Origin: Cryptomeria japonica
Lineage: Eukaryota; Streptophyta; Pinopsida; Cupressales; Cupressaceae
Direction of reading: 5' to 3'
Assembly: GCF_030272615.1 (NCBI RefSeq)
Contig: NC_081410.1
Coordinates: 188,328,119 to 188,392,118, forward strand
Length of the DNA: 64,000 bases
Shown here: piece after piece, positions 21,202-33,356 of the stretch
Layout of the letters: each line of letters opens with the position of its first letter
How positions within the stretch are numbered: the first letter of the stretch is position 1
Notes under the pieces: generated by a model
Told to the model about the DNA's origin: nothing
Databases searched by the model: none
Seen by the model: the letters and a program-made list of their open reading frames with translations, nothing else
Program-made: the position numbers and the translations under genes

Positions 21202-24200
21202 ATGGATACCCCACATCTAGTTGATGTTACCGATAGACCTTGACCTGAATTTAAGAGGCACCCATTTAAGTCTGAAGATACTGATCCTATCAGAGCCCTA
21301 TCCAAAGTTCCTTATGGTGTCTTACATGTCGAAGATGTTAGATCTTTCTATCATTGCAAACTAGAGGATCTTGGTATGGTTGTTATTTTTTATCAGTATA
21401 GAGCATTGAGTGATAAGAATGGTATTTTGAAGGAACAGTTCAAAAGGGTTACTGAGAAAGGGTTTCACCATGCCCTTAACACCATTGATGATTTTGATGA
21501 TGAACTTGTTAGATATGTTCTTAGCAGAATTCATGACCAGTTTATGTGGCTCGACCGACCACATAAAATTTCTAAGGAAGCTATTTACGTAGTCACTAGA
21601 TTTTGTGCCACTGGTGAGGTTCCTGTACTTAGATCCGTTCCTAAGAATGAAGTAGAAAAATTAACAGGTTCTAAATGGGATGGCAGAGCAATGGCGATGA
21701 ACAATATCAATGATCTGGTAGTAAAGTATGCTTCTATGGTGATCGGTTACCAGATCTACTACTCTAGCAGGATCAACAATATCCCTACTGTTTCTATTCA
21801 CACCGCCCACCAGATGATCAAGGAGGATATTGATTATGATCTGTCAGAGGCGTTGAGAAGTCAACTCATGTTGAACCTGGAATCCATTAAGAAGGATAAG
21901 AGGTTAAGGTTCACATTTGGACAATTAATTCTTAATTTATTTGTTTACTTTCAAAATTATTTCCCCAGTGTTGGTGAAATCCAATGGATAGATGGTACTC
22001 TAGCATTGGTGCAAATGAAGAATAGCATAAGAATGATTTTGGCAAGATTGCATGGGGATATTTTAAGGACTTTCAAAAGAAAATGCATGCAAGGGAGAGG
22101 ATACCGATAGAGGTTGTCAATTGGTATGAAAACACAATTTTCTTTATGGTTGATACAGATACTTGCATGATGGAGGTAGTTAGCCCCGGACTACATGGGT
22201 TATGCCCATGGGATATGAAGTAGACAAAGATCTTTTGATTGCATATGCTGATCATTTGCTTTCCCAACCGGTAGATACAACAACACAACATTTTGGCACT
22301 TACAAGGAGAAATCCCTTCAAGTCCATTCAGAACTTAACAAACTGGTAATAGCAAAAAAAGTTAAAAAAGAAGTTGAAGCATTTGCAGAGCAAGCAGGAT
22401 TCACAAAGGAAGCCATTGCTAAAGCAAGAGCAAAGCATGATGCTCAACAAGACAAAACATCAAGTGCACCAACCGGTACCCCCACCGGTGTAAAGACTAG
22501 AGCTAAGAAGGATGAAGGAGCAAAGAAAGATAAACCAGCAAAAGCCAAGAAGGAAAAACCGATAGAAACAAAGAAAGAAAAACCTTCAAAGATTCAGTTC
22601 TAGAGAAAAGGTAAGATTGTTGAACCACCTGTTGCACTAGTTAAGACTGGTAAAAGGAAAAAGCAACAAGCACAGAAACCGGTAGATGCTGATGAAGAAG
22701 AGACTGAGTTCGAAGGAGAAAAGAAAGCCCTAAGGACCAGTGGAAAAAGGTCTAAGGGTATTGGTACTTCGATTGTGAAATCTTCAAAGAAACCAGTAAC
22801 CAAGCTCACACTTCTTGACAATTTAATAATAAACATTAAAGAGTATGGTTTATTGACTGGTGTGAAGAAACTCTATGAATTTTTTAATGAAGATGAGTAA
22901 AGGCAGATTGAGGATGCAGTTGTTTTTATGATGAATAAATACAACAAAGCCCTAATTGAATTGCAAGGGCAAATTCCAAATTTTTTGTATAATAAGATTG
23001 ATGCAAGATGGCAGGCAGCCATGAAACAAGATAGAGAATACATTGAATTTATTCTAAAAAACTTGCAACTTGAAGCTACTAAGGAAGAGATAGATGATTT
23101 TTTTGCTAAGGTAAAGTCGTCTTTTAGGTCGAAGAAAGGGTTGATAAGAATGTTAATTGGTGAGACCCAATCGGCCCATGAGGAGACTGAACAAATTTTG
23201 AAGAAGGTACTGGGTCCGATTCCGGATGAAGAGGAAGAAGATAAGGAAGATGAACCGAAAAGGCTTAAGGCTTAAGATCTTCCGAAAGGTGTTAAAATAA
23301 CTGATTTTGAGTCTAATGAAATTGTGATGGGTGATCAAACAGTAGATGATCAACCGATGAACACACAAACTGAACCTATGATTATCCCTGATGATGATGA
23401 TACCGGTAATAATGATGATGTTGATGCTACTGACAATGTAGATGTACAGGATGTTGATGTTCAAATGTCTGAGAAACATGAACAGGAACAGTGACAGGAA
23501 GAAAAGAAAGATGAAGAAGAAAAGAAGGATGAGGAACCACCGATAGTAACTCAAACTATTCATACACAACCCCCACCGGTACATGAAACTGAAAAGGATA
23601 AGGAAAATGAAAAGAAAGAGGAAGTGACGGAAGATAAGCCCGAAGATGTAGAGAATAAGACAAAGGAAAAGAATATAGAAGAAAAGAAAGAGGACAAGGT
23701 AGAAGAGAAAACTGAAGAAAAGAAAACAGAGGATACTGTGCGTAAAGTGACACCTTTGTCACTTGATCCTAAAAAGAAAATTGTTGATGAAGATGATGAT
23801 GATGCTATAAGCATCGAAGGACCACTAGACATGCACAATTTGAGCTCAAGTGAGTTGGTGGAGATTGTAACTACCATGCAATCCTGGGCCAAGAAGAAGA
23901 GGATGAAAGGACAGCAGAAGGAGGCAAAAACAATAAAGAATGTTGTTGAGATTTTGTCTAGTCTCCTATTGGAGACTGATACAGATAATTTGGTTACTCC
24001 TAGTGACAAGCTTGGTCAACTTGTTAATGATGTTGGTGAACAGATAAAATCATTTGAGGATGCAGCTTATGTCAGTGTTGAGAAAGATTACAAAAAGAAG
24101 AGAACAAAGCACTTAATGACTAAAATTGATAAAGGGAAAGTTGTTTTTACTGTCAATAAGGACTATTTAAAAGAGGCACTTGAAACCGGAGGTAAAATCC

Positions 24201-24539
24201 TCTCAACTATTTCTAAATTTTTAGTATTTTGTGTTGATTTGAAGAAGAAGAAGGAGGAAGTTGAGCAAGAACTTGAAGTTCTTAGTTAAACGGACCAGAT
24301 CACTGCAGGAATTACAGACACAACTGATACCAAAGGTGGAAATCTTGCAGAGAGCTTATAAAGAATCTATAGCTATCCTTGCAACACTAGAGGTGAGCAC
24401 CATAGATGACATGGAGGAGCCTGTTGGACAAATCAAGACACATCTGGAGATAATTGGCACTATTTTGGAGACATGGCATAATGATTTGAAACAATTAAAG
24501 TCTCATTTTAGTGATACTTTTTCTAAGATTCCATTGTAA
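21202..24539 (+). pseudogene. Element S ORF2: large protein of unknown function, broken
   Basis: The reading can be followed for about 1,100 codons from ATG 21202 through in-frame stops (TGA near 21241, TAG 22601, TAA near 22898, TAA 23273, TGA near 23494) and frameshifts near 22085, 22195 and 24290. The first ~300 codons look globular (VTRFCATGEVPVLRSV, MVIGYQIYYSSR); the rest is extremely Lys/Glu-rich with long coiled-coil-like and acidic stretches. I find no protease, RT, RNase H, integrase or nuclease motif, and do not recognise the family. It sits between gag and the polypurine tract, where pol would be. It may be a captured host gene, a retrotransposon accessory protein or a diverged structural protein. 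Confidence 0.6.
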
Positions 24540-24831
24540 AGACATTCAAACTCTTATATCTATATATGCTATGCAATTTTGATGCAAATTTTGATGTAAC
24601 ATGTATTTATCTTTCATGTATTTACTTCTTTGTTTGGTATTGTTGTCAAAGGGAAAGTAATAGTTGAAGAGTCAATCAAAATTTTGTATGTAAAAGTAAA
24701 GGGGGGTTAGTAGTATAAGTCTTTTAATTTTTGTATTGCACAACAATTGCTAAGAGGGAGTATGTGTAGAGTCAATTTTTGTTTTGCAAACTTGGTTGAC
24801 AAAATTTTTCCTAAGTGTTGCCATCAATGCC
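24540..24831 (+). other. Element S 3' untranslated region with repeated purine tracts
   Basis: Between ORF2 and the polypurine tract lie further purine runs: CAAAGGGAAAG near 24647, AAAGGGGGG near 24698 and AAGAGGGAG near 24752. Multiple polypurine modules before the 3' LTR are a described Sirevirus trait. Confidence 0.55.
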
Positions 24832-24843
24832 AAAGGGGGAGAA
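24832..24843 (+). other. Polypurine tract of element S
   Basis: AAAGGGGGAGAA directly abuts the TGTTGG start of the 3' LTR and would prime plus-strand DNA synthesis. Confidence 0.85.
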
Positions 24844-26088
24844 TGTTGGCATTTGACTGAACCGGTAAAGACTGTTGGTGATATGCAACTAGTAAAGGAT
24901 TGATTGGTGAATGTGATGAAGAGATTGAGATTCATGTTTGATGACTAAGTTTTGTGTTGTCATTGATGGCAACAATGTTTTTCTAGTCATCTAAGTCTTG
25001 GAAGCCAACCGATAAGGTATAACTGGTACATAAGATAGTTTAATAGAGAATCGGTAATTAGGACTTCAACCGGTAAACAGAGACAGAGTTGCATTCTGGC
25101 AACTGGTATAGGGGATTCATGAAGAGTTGGATGATGTAGTTTTAAAGAAATGATGGAGACATGTATTTGGAGCTATGTTCATGACCGCATTGGTAGATTC
25201 AACTAGACAAGTGTGATTTGATGTACAGAGCAGGCATTCTGATGAACACTTAACCGGTAGTGATAAAGACACTTAAATCAATAAACCGGTATAGGTTTTG
25301 TCTTGTTTTTTATTTCTTATGTCGGTGGCTGACATAAGTAAGGCATGTAATGTAAGAATGTCTAGATTCATTGAACCTAGGAAATTGTTCCAAGGTTGTA
25401 GTCGACTAAGAGATTTTTATAAAAAGTGTGATGAGGTATCAAGTCGGTGTGTGTATGTAAGAGTGTGAGATCATTAGCGAAGGATGTGAATTTGATTGCG
25501 TGGTGTTTAGTGAAGCTTTGTATTGATGTGTTGTTGAAGTTTTGAGGATCTGAAGTGGATCTTATCAGACACATAGGTGTTACATGAAGATCATTTGACT
25601 GTTGTTTTCCTAACAGTTTGCAACAATAAAATCCCCTAACCGAGTAGGTCCTAATAGGCCTTTATTTGTAAATCCCCTAACAGGGTAGCTCTATATCATA
25701 GTCTTAAATCCTCTTGCGAGGTTGATCTTAACAGTTCAAAGCTTCTAATAGGGCTCATCATATTAAATCCTTTAACCTAGTGACTCCTTACCGGGTCTAC
25801 TCCAAACAGGGCATATTTGTAAGACCTTAACCGATCAAGATTTATATTATTCAAATAGTGAATCTTGTGGGTATTAACTCCCAACGTGGTTTTTCCCTTT
25901 TGGGTTTCCACGTATAAATCTCTTATGTTATGTGGAATTTATTTTTTTGGGCATTAGCTTATGTGGCGATATTCCTCTTATTCTTGTGAAGTTTTAAGCT
26001 ATTTAAGTTGGTGATCAGATTCATATTGTTTTTGCTTGCACTTATTCACGCCCCCCCCCCCCCCTCTCAGTGCCTTATAAGTTTATCA
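24844..26088 (+). repeat. Element S 3' LTR (1245 bp)
   Basis: Aligns end to end with 18136-19351. Differences are mostly C/T and G/A. It keeps the TATA box, the central palindrome, the internal 'ctaacagggt' repeats and a C tract (about 26051-26064). Confidence 0.9.
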
Positions 26089-26093
26089 GATTG
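26089..26093. repeat. Target-site duplication of element S, right (GATTG)
   Basis: Exact copy of 18131-18135. Confidence 0.85.
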
Positions 26094-28060
26094 TATGGAG
26101 GATGAATATGTGTGTGTGTTTGTGTTTGGATGTAATGTCCCCTTTTCAATAAATTTGTATATGTTGAATAAAGAGAAATTCCCTATCTCTAGTAAGCTAA
26201 GCCAAGGTCTAAGTATGGTTTGTCGTTATCCCCAAATGATTTTTTATCTAGTAAAAGTGATAAAGGTTTTAAAAATAATAAGTGTGGGGTATTTATATGG
26301 TAAAATTGCGCAGCTACATCACACTTTCAACTAGAAAAATAGTTTTAAGAAAACCATTTCACCCTAAAAGTTTCAGGTGAAACCTATGATAAATTAAAAA
26401 ATTATTCTTGCAAAGAAATACTTAGAACTTTTCTTGACAATAAATCAATGCATTTCATTAGGATGAATCAACAACTTTACTATTAAAGTTATTTTGATTA
26501 TCCCTCCTATACATAATTTCTAATTGAATAAATAATTATTAACTTATAATATAAAATTCTTAATTACAATAAGTTGGTGAAAATATCTCTCTACAAGAGA
26601 TAATTGCAAACTTATTTTAATAGAAATAGAAAGAAGTAATTTTGAGGAACTTGCAATAACTTTATAAAAGCCTTTGTCTCTGACACTAACACATTACCTA
26701 GATATCCTTGTGTCATGAAAATGTCCTCACCTACATTCATGTCTAAATTAAATCCTTATATGCATAGAACAAAAATAACAAGCTTACAAAGTATATCTAT
26801 AACATTTAAAGTGACAAAAATGATGATAAGACTAATTATTTAAACATTCAAAATAAAAAACTAAAATGCTAAAAGGTGAAGTTAGGATATATATCATCAA
26901 ATGAATGTTTCTTCTTCCAAACCAAACCTACTCACCAAAAAAAAAGGAGAAATATTTTTTTGTGGTTGTTTGAGAGACTTGCCTTAGTCAAACCTCTATT
27001 TTGGTTTTTTTACCTCCACGAAAACTAAGATTTTGATCATATTGGGAAGATAAAAGTAAAAATTATTTGAAATGAAAGTGTGATTGATAATAATATAGGA
27101 ATCAACAACTACACTATGTTAATGCTTGAAATCTTCAAATGAAAGAAAGAAATGATAAAATGATGAGAAAGGGAACAATAACACTAGAACAAAAGTTCCT
27201 TCAAACCCCCAAGAAGAATGTTGCTTCCTCAATCTTATTACTCTTCCCAATATCATAAAGGTGGTGATTAAAAATGTACAATAAAATGACATGCACAATG
27301 CTAGTATAGCTTTCTAGTCATAATATAGAAAAAATTCTTCAAAAGTTGTGGAGATTCAATCTACCCATATGAAAAATCAACTTCCCTCTGCCAAAAGGCA
27401 AGTTAGACTACTTTTGCTTGATTCAACTACATGAAAAAGTGTTATTTCTAAATTGTCAATAGGAAGGTAATGCTTCAACGACTGTTAGAACCATTAATTT
27501 TCATGAGACACTAGTGCAGTGCATGAACATTTACATGTTGCATTCACGTCCTAAAGAAATAGATTTAAAAGGCTAAGATTATCATAAAATTACAAAAAAT
27601 ATCAAACTCAAGTGTTAGAAATTTTGTAATTGAAGTGAATGCTATATCATAGTGATAATAGTGAGGACACAATGTGTAAAATTGTAAGGGTAATGACTTT
27701 TCAATAAATCTATGTTTATGAAACAAAGGGAAAATCCCTATCTCTAGCAAGCTAAGCCAAGGTCTAAGGATTATCCCACAATTCTGGGTCCCAAACTTGG
27801 GACATAAACATTTTCGGATCACAGAGAAATTTTTCTTGCAAGTACTTTGTTCAAAGGTCCTTGGACCTTTGAATAGAGGTCCACCTTCAAGAAAAGGTAG
27901 TTACCTTTGCTCAAAGATGGTAATGAATTTTTATATTGTTAATTTGCACCAAAGGTACCTTCATTTAAAAATACCTTTGGACAAAGGTAATAGTTTTACT
28001 CAAAGGTACCTTCATTCAAAGACACTTCTTGTATATCATATTTGTAATTTAGGGAAATAG
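26094..28060. other. Spacer with two small repeat families, no gene
   Basis: A ~75-bp block ('cttttcaataaat...ccctatctctag.aagctaagccaaggtctaag') occurs directly repeated at about 26139-26212 and 27697-27770. At 27840-28025 short palindromic units built on CAAAGGTACCTT recur. No supported coding region. Confidence 0.5.
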
Positions 28061-28065
28061 GGACT
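28061..28065. repeat. Probable target-site duplication of element A, left (GGACT)
   Basis: GGACT before the TGTTGG start of the 5' LTR matches AGACT after the inferred end of the 3' LTR with one transition. Confidence 0.45.
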
Positions 28066-29325
28066 TGTTGGAACCTTAATTTCTGGCAAAATTTAGTCTT
28101 CTTCAAATTCTCAAATAGTCATTTTCCTAGACCTTGTGTACATGTTATCACCAATATTTTTGTAAATTAACCTAGCAAAAAACTCTTTACCTTGCTAACA
28201 CTCAACTCTTCCTATCTATGGATACTGGTTTGAGAAGAATGGTTTATTTAGTCACCAAAGGAGGTTATTATCATTACAAGTTCATTCATGAAAGACATGT
28301 TATATGTGGGGTAAAATGCGGCTCCCATAAGGGTAGAGCCCAGCGTATAGATTTGCAAGAGAATACTGAAATGTCCTTTGCAAGGAAGTCTTATTTTCAA
28401 TAATGCATGTTATGTCTTTCAACAATAAAGGAATCATATCGGGATAACAAACAAAGCTAGTAAAATGAAATTTGATCTCCCCGAAAAGCCATGTTACACC
28501 GATAAACTTCTGCATCGATATAACTCTCTTCAAAGTCTTACCAAAAACGAGTGTATCAGCATAACATTGTAAGTCTGCCAAGCTAGAAAGAGTCTTGCCA
28601 AAAGTCAGGGTTACAACAAAAAGGGACTTGTTAGTGAAACACTTCACTTGTTTATTGAAAGAATTTATTTTGGTGTAGTAATAAAAGTCTGCTAAGGGCC
28701 GATAATGTCTTACTGAAATGGGATGCTATACCAAAATCTTGATGGGTCCCACGACTACAAACGAATGTTGGAGGAATCGCGCTTATCGACAAAGCCCATC
28801 AGTAATCTTGGCAAATTGTTGGTTTTGGTATAGCTATAAGGATCGATAAGAAGAAAAAATGTCTTGCTGAAAGTAGGTTCTACATTGAAAGGAAGGATGT
28901 CAAAGAAAGTTGGTAGTGGTTATATTGACAAGATTTGTTTCCGTTATACTTGTAAATGACGGGGAAGGCAGAAATGATTTCACCGAAAGAGCAAACTACA
29001 CCGAAAAGAATAAACAACGATGCAACAATTTATGAAGTCTCTCCGACATTAATATTGCACCAACTTGTTGTCATATCACACGAATTTTGAATTCAAGCAT
29101 TAAATGACCATTTTGTAACTATTTCTAGAATGACGCAAACTCTTTGGCTTAGATTAAAGAGACAATCCTACACACATTTGATCATTGTGAAAATCCTGAA
29201 GGAAAAGGTGAGGACAATTAAGGGTTAGGGGAAGAACATCAATTCAATATTGGTATCAATATTGCATGTAAGTACCGAATTTGAGAAGGTATCTTGTAAT
29301 TTGATTGTTTTTCCTTCTTCTGTAA
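28066..29325 (+). other. Element A 5' LTR, gene-free leader upstream of the LTR ORF
   Basis: About 1.26 kb without a usable frame, matched in the 3' LTR by 40357-41069 plus 50098-50663. It could contain the promoter of the LTR ORF; the only weak candidate is CTATAAGG near 28840. Confidence 0.5.
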
Positions 29326-32300
29326 ATGATGGAGGGTTCCTCTAAGAAGCCTAGAGTAAGAAAACAAAAGGAAAAGTCAACTAGAGTAGAAATCCCTCAA
29401 GAATCGAAACCAAAAAAATAGAAAAAGAAGGGAAGACATTTGATGGACCAATTCCCTGAGTCTAGTCCTAAATCCAAAAGATCTTCCCAATCAAAGCAGG
29501 ACATGGATAAACTAGGTGATAAATTTGAAGACTTGGGAGACATATGGACACTTGTGAGGGGTTATGAATTGTTGCTATATCACTTCAGGAAAAGAAATAG
29601 GGTCGAACCAATATGTAATTCATGGGAACATAACATAGGGAAATTGGTGGTACCTAATGTGTTTATAAATGTTGATTTGATGATATTATTGGCCAGGAAC
29701 TATGAACTCGAGACCAAAACAATTTGTGATGCTACAGGGGAGCCATTGCTGCCAATTACTAGGGGTATTTGATTTAGATTTAACCCTCGATGAGCCAATT
29801 GACCTAACCCTCCTAGCAAATGAATACACCAAACTTGAGGAAATATATAAGAGATGGAGACTGTTGACCCATAGACCCAAATATGGGAACAATCTTAGGA
29901 TATTTGATGAAAATGAGGAACCACCATTTGATGTGGATTCATTTGAGGAGTACTTTAGGTACACATACTATTCTATTTGTCATATTTTAGGTCTTGAAGA
30001 TAACCCGCTCATGGATATAGTACCAATGATATTGGCCACAAATGTGCAAACACATGATGCCTGACCTTTCGATTATGTGTAACAAATAGTGGATTATATA
30101 AACCATGGCTTGGAAAGGATCAAAAACAACTCTGATAAAATTTATTTCAAGCATTATTTTGTATTAATGCATATGATTATGTATGTCAGGTAGGGCATGA
30201 ATTTATGGGCGGATAATCTTAGGGTTACAGAGTATGATAGACAAGGAATAAGGAAGTTGATGCAAATGAGGACTGCCATATGGGATCAAAGTTGTCCATG
30301 GTCCCAATACCTATGCTTTGAAGAACATTTTTTCAATCCCTTGTATCAACTCTTGGGTCATTCATGTAATTACACCCTTATTCCAGAAATTAAAAAATTT
30401 CTAAGGCCAAAAGAGTATGATGATCGATAATTAGTCAATCACATTTGGGGGGACCGATATGCTTTCAAGGAGTATACAAAGACTAGAGTGTATGAATTTG
30501 AGGGCACCCCTCTTCTGCTCCCAACAACGGTACCAAATAGAATTGCTTAGTTGGAGATTCTAAGGCAATTAGTTGAATCACGCTCTACACATTTAGGAGT
30601 ACATGGGAAATAGTCCATCATGCCTGGATACTTGTACTTTGGAGAATTTACAGTTTTTTCTACTAAGGGATATGATTTCATTAAAGATAAAATGGCCTAT
30701 TATGGCTTGACCCAAGATGAACCTAGGGTTGGATTTGATCCTAAAGGATTCATCAATTTAGCCAAGCATTCACAAAAATTACACTGTTATGAGCATGTAC
30801 CACCTAAGCAGGAGGATCCGATCATAAACTTGGATGAGGTGCAAGCTATTGATAAATCAAAAGCCTGTGAAAAGATCACTAGGGTTGAGGAGTGGAAAAG
30901 GAACCATAACTTACTAAAATCTTATGCTTGTTTGAGCATTCTGGATCCCATTGCTCGTATAGATGCAAAGATTGTTCATTTGGATGAAATAGTTGAAGGA
31001 GTCCCTTCAAATCTCCTAAATAGAGATACAAGAAGACCTTTAGGGAGAAGTATACAATTTGTGACACCTCTTATGCATTTATCACCACAACCTACTCCCA
31101 CAGTATAGAGTGATACAAAGGACATCCAGAAGCATGACCCACCTCTTGTTCCAAGAGAAGAGGAGATTGTAGTAGAGGACACATATGACAGGGGGGACAT
31201 TAAGCAACTTGTTGGTGAGAAGTTTATTTCGGATGATGAATTTGTCCACTCATAGTAATTCAAAACATTCTTGTATAAATATAGGGGGAAAATACTTAAA
31301 CAATAGGTTGGTGAGGTCATGTAGGAAAATGAAAGTGAATTTCTTGAGAAGTTGCAACAAGATGTTAATAATGAGTTTGCCACTATCACCCCCATCAAAG
31401 GATGACAGCTCCTGGAGGATGCTAGTGTACTTATTGTGCTAGGGTGGGATATGAGTTCATCTATGTTGTTTGATAGTTATGTGAAAAGCATTGACAACCA
31501 AAAGAAAATGTTCCCACAAGATATTGACAGGATTTACTTAGGTTTAGGTTTTTATCCAGACAAGAAGGCATTATTGCAATGGGCCTTGTATCCTAGAAAC
31601 AAAATTCTAACTTTAGTAGAAACTGACAAAGTTTTTAGTCATCTTATGGTGCAAAAGGCTGGGGAGATAGATCCAATGGACACTACAGACCTAAATGTCA
31701 ATGTAGGACAATTCATCAAATCACAAATGAAACATGTAGTCAAAGAAAGGGATGTTTATAAATCCAAATATGAGAAGTCAGAAGAACTCAGGCTACAGTG
31801 TGAAGAAAGGTTGAAGGCTATCACTGACAAGGAGGAGTTCTCATTTGAATGAGAACAATAGATTGTTGAAGCCCTGCATGACACAAATTATTAGAGATAT
31901 AAAGCTAAGAAGTTTGAGAAAAAGATCAAGATGGAAGAACATAGGAAGAAAACTACATATGATATGATGTCAGACTTGCTCACTCATCAATTTAATGATA
32001 TGATGGCCCATGCAAATGATTATTGGAACACATATGCAGAAACATACTGGATTTTTCAAGAGCATGTTAGGCTTACAGAGAGACTGAATGAGAAAGTGGT
32101 TAAATTGAGGGATCCCATTTCATCCAAAATCCTGAAAGAAGCAAAAAGACTATTGAAGAACCATCAGGAATACCATGAAGAGATTGAAGAGGACATGGCT
32201 CATTTGGATAAGGAGGGTGCTGAAAGCTTACCTGTTATCTTAGGAGGAGAAGATGGATCACTTATACCTTAGGAGCAGTGGAGAGATGGGTTATCAGATG

Positions 32301-32479
32301 AGCTTCCTAAAGCATTGGACAAAATCAATGATGAAGATTGGATCCTAGATAACATGAAAACCATAATGAACCAGTTTTATTAGAATAAATTTTCTATGAG
32401 ACACTTTGTCTCAAATATTCATACTTATAAGGTCCAGGATTACATAGATCATCTAGGAGCTATCGATTTATTTCTTTAA
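29326..32479 (+). pseudogene. Element A LTR-embedded ORF, copy 1: unknown ~1,050-codon protein
   Basis: Starts MMEGSSKKPRVRKQKEK, a basic opening, and can be followed in a consistent frame to a TAA at 32477 despite more than ten stops and a 14-bp loss near 29765 relative to copy 2. The N-terminal ~550 codons look globular and include YELLLYHFRKRNRVEP and VPNVFINVDLMILLA; the C-terminal half is charged and coiled-coil-like. No nuclease, polymerase, zinc finger or protease motif and no signal peptide is visible. It is upstream of the LTR TATA box, so it could not be on the genomic element transcript from its 5' end and would need its own promoter or transcription from the 3' LTR region. I do not recognise the family; a captured gene, a regulator or an env-position protein are all possible. 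Confidence 0.62.
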
Positions 32480-32572
32480 GGGATCAACAAACTTATTTAA
32501 GTGATTAAGCTATGTAATGATTATGGCCATTTACTAAAAGACATGTCGCTTTAAAACTTTATGATCTATCCT

Positions 32573-32580
32573 TATAAAAG
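32573..32580 (+). promoter_or_regulatory. TATA box of element A 5' LTR
   Basis: TATAAAAG in a local context like other LTR promoters (CTTATAAAAGGGAGA). It would place transcription start near 32605, leaving about 750 bp of R-U5. The 3' LTR has lost this part in its internal deletion. Confidence 0.6.
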
Positions 32581-33353
32581 GGAGATCATTCTGATGTAAA
32601 AGACAATTACAATCATTTCTGGATAAGCAATACAGACTGACCTACTTTTATTTCCTATCTTGTGTTAAAGATTATTGTGAGTACTTTTCAATTCGAGATT
32701 GTTATTTTGATGCTAAGAGATCAAAGGTTGTTTAATCTCTTTCTGCATATTGTAGTTGTTTTATTATTTTCAAGTCTTCTACATTGTTGTGTGGAATGAA
32801 AAAGATGAATTATATTCTTGGATTGATTAATGTGTAAGCCTCTTTCTAGGAAAGATTAAAATTGCCTATATAGTAATTGTCATGATGAAAGTTAATCGCC
32901 AATTGTGGAAGGATTAATAGTGGGTGATATTTTTTCAAAACTCTCTAACAAGGAGAATATAGGGAAAGAAATTCATAAGACTCTAAACCCAATAGGTGAA
33001 GAAGGCACTGGTCATAATCATACATTTATAATCTCAAAATTTTAGTTAATAACATTTCATTTTCAGTTTCATAGAAGTAGAATTAAGGGAAAAGGTATCA
33101 GGTCATATCAAACCTCTATGCCAATTTGAGATTGACCTAAAGACAATTTTATAATCATAAATCTACTTAAGTATTATAGGATAAAAATACTTGGTAATAA
33201 GGTATACCCACCTTGGTTTAGCAGAGTCAGAAGAGTAGGGAATCACAATCACATTGATTTATTCCATCAGTTGGTCAGAGTTGAATGTTGAACCCGAGTA
33301 TAAGGCTTGGCATACCTTTAGGGTTTAGCAATCTGCAATTTTGAGCTCTTAGA
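32581..33353 (+). other. Element A R-U5 region
   Basis: Gene-free LTR sequence downstream of the TATA box. Its last ~310 bp are present in the 3' LTR (52432-52748). Confidence 0.55.
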
Positions 33354-33356
33354 AAT

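Larger units (their letters stand above)
18136..26088 (+). mobile_element. Element S: Sirevirus-like copia LTR element without visible pol
   Basis: The 7953-bp element has two LTRs (TGTTGG...ATCA), a perfect 5-bp target duplication, an initiator-Met primer site and a polypurine tract abutting the 3' LTR. Extra purine tracts upstream of that tract and the iMet primer recall Sireviruses (copia superfamily). The interior has a coiled-coil/zinc-knuckle gag and then a long unrelated ORF. I find no protease, integrase, RT or RNase H motif, so it is probably non-autonomous and needs a partner. The LTRs differ at very roughly one base in ten by eye, mostly transitions, so the insertion is old. Confidence 0.9.
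28066..33353 (+). repeat. Element A 5' LTR (~5288 bp)
   Basis: It starts TGTTGGAACC. Its 3' end is placed at 33353 because the match to the 3' LTR ends there and a primer-site sequence follows three bases later. Sections: ~1.26 kb without genes, the LTR ORF (29326-32479), a TATA box at 32573, and ~770 bp that would be R and U5. The right boundary is inferred and could move by a few bases. Confidence 0.72.

Noticed and set aside
23153-24009. Minus-strand frames opposite element S ORF2
   Set aside because: They are shadows of the Lys/Glu-rich plus-strand reading, giving Ser/Phe/Leu-rich translations with no motif.
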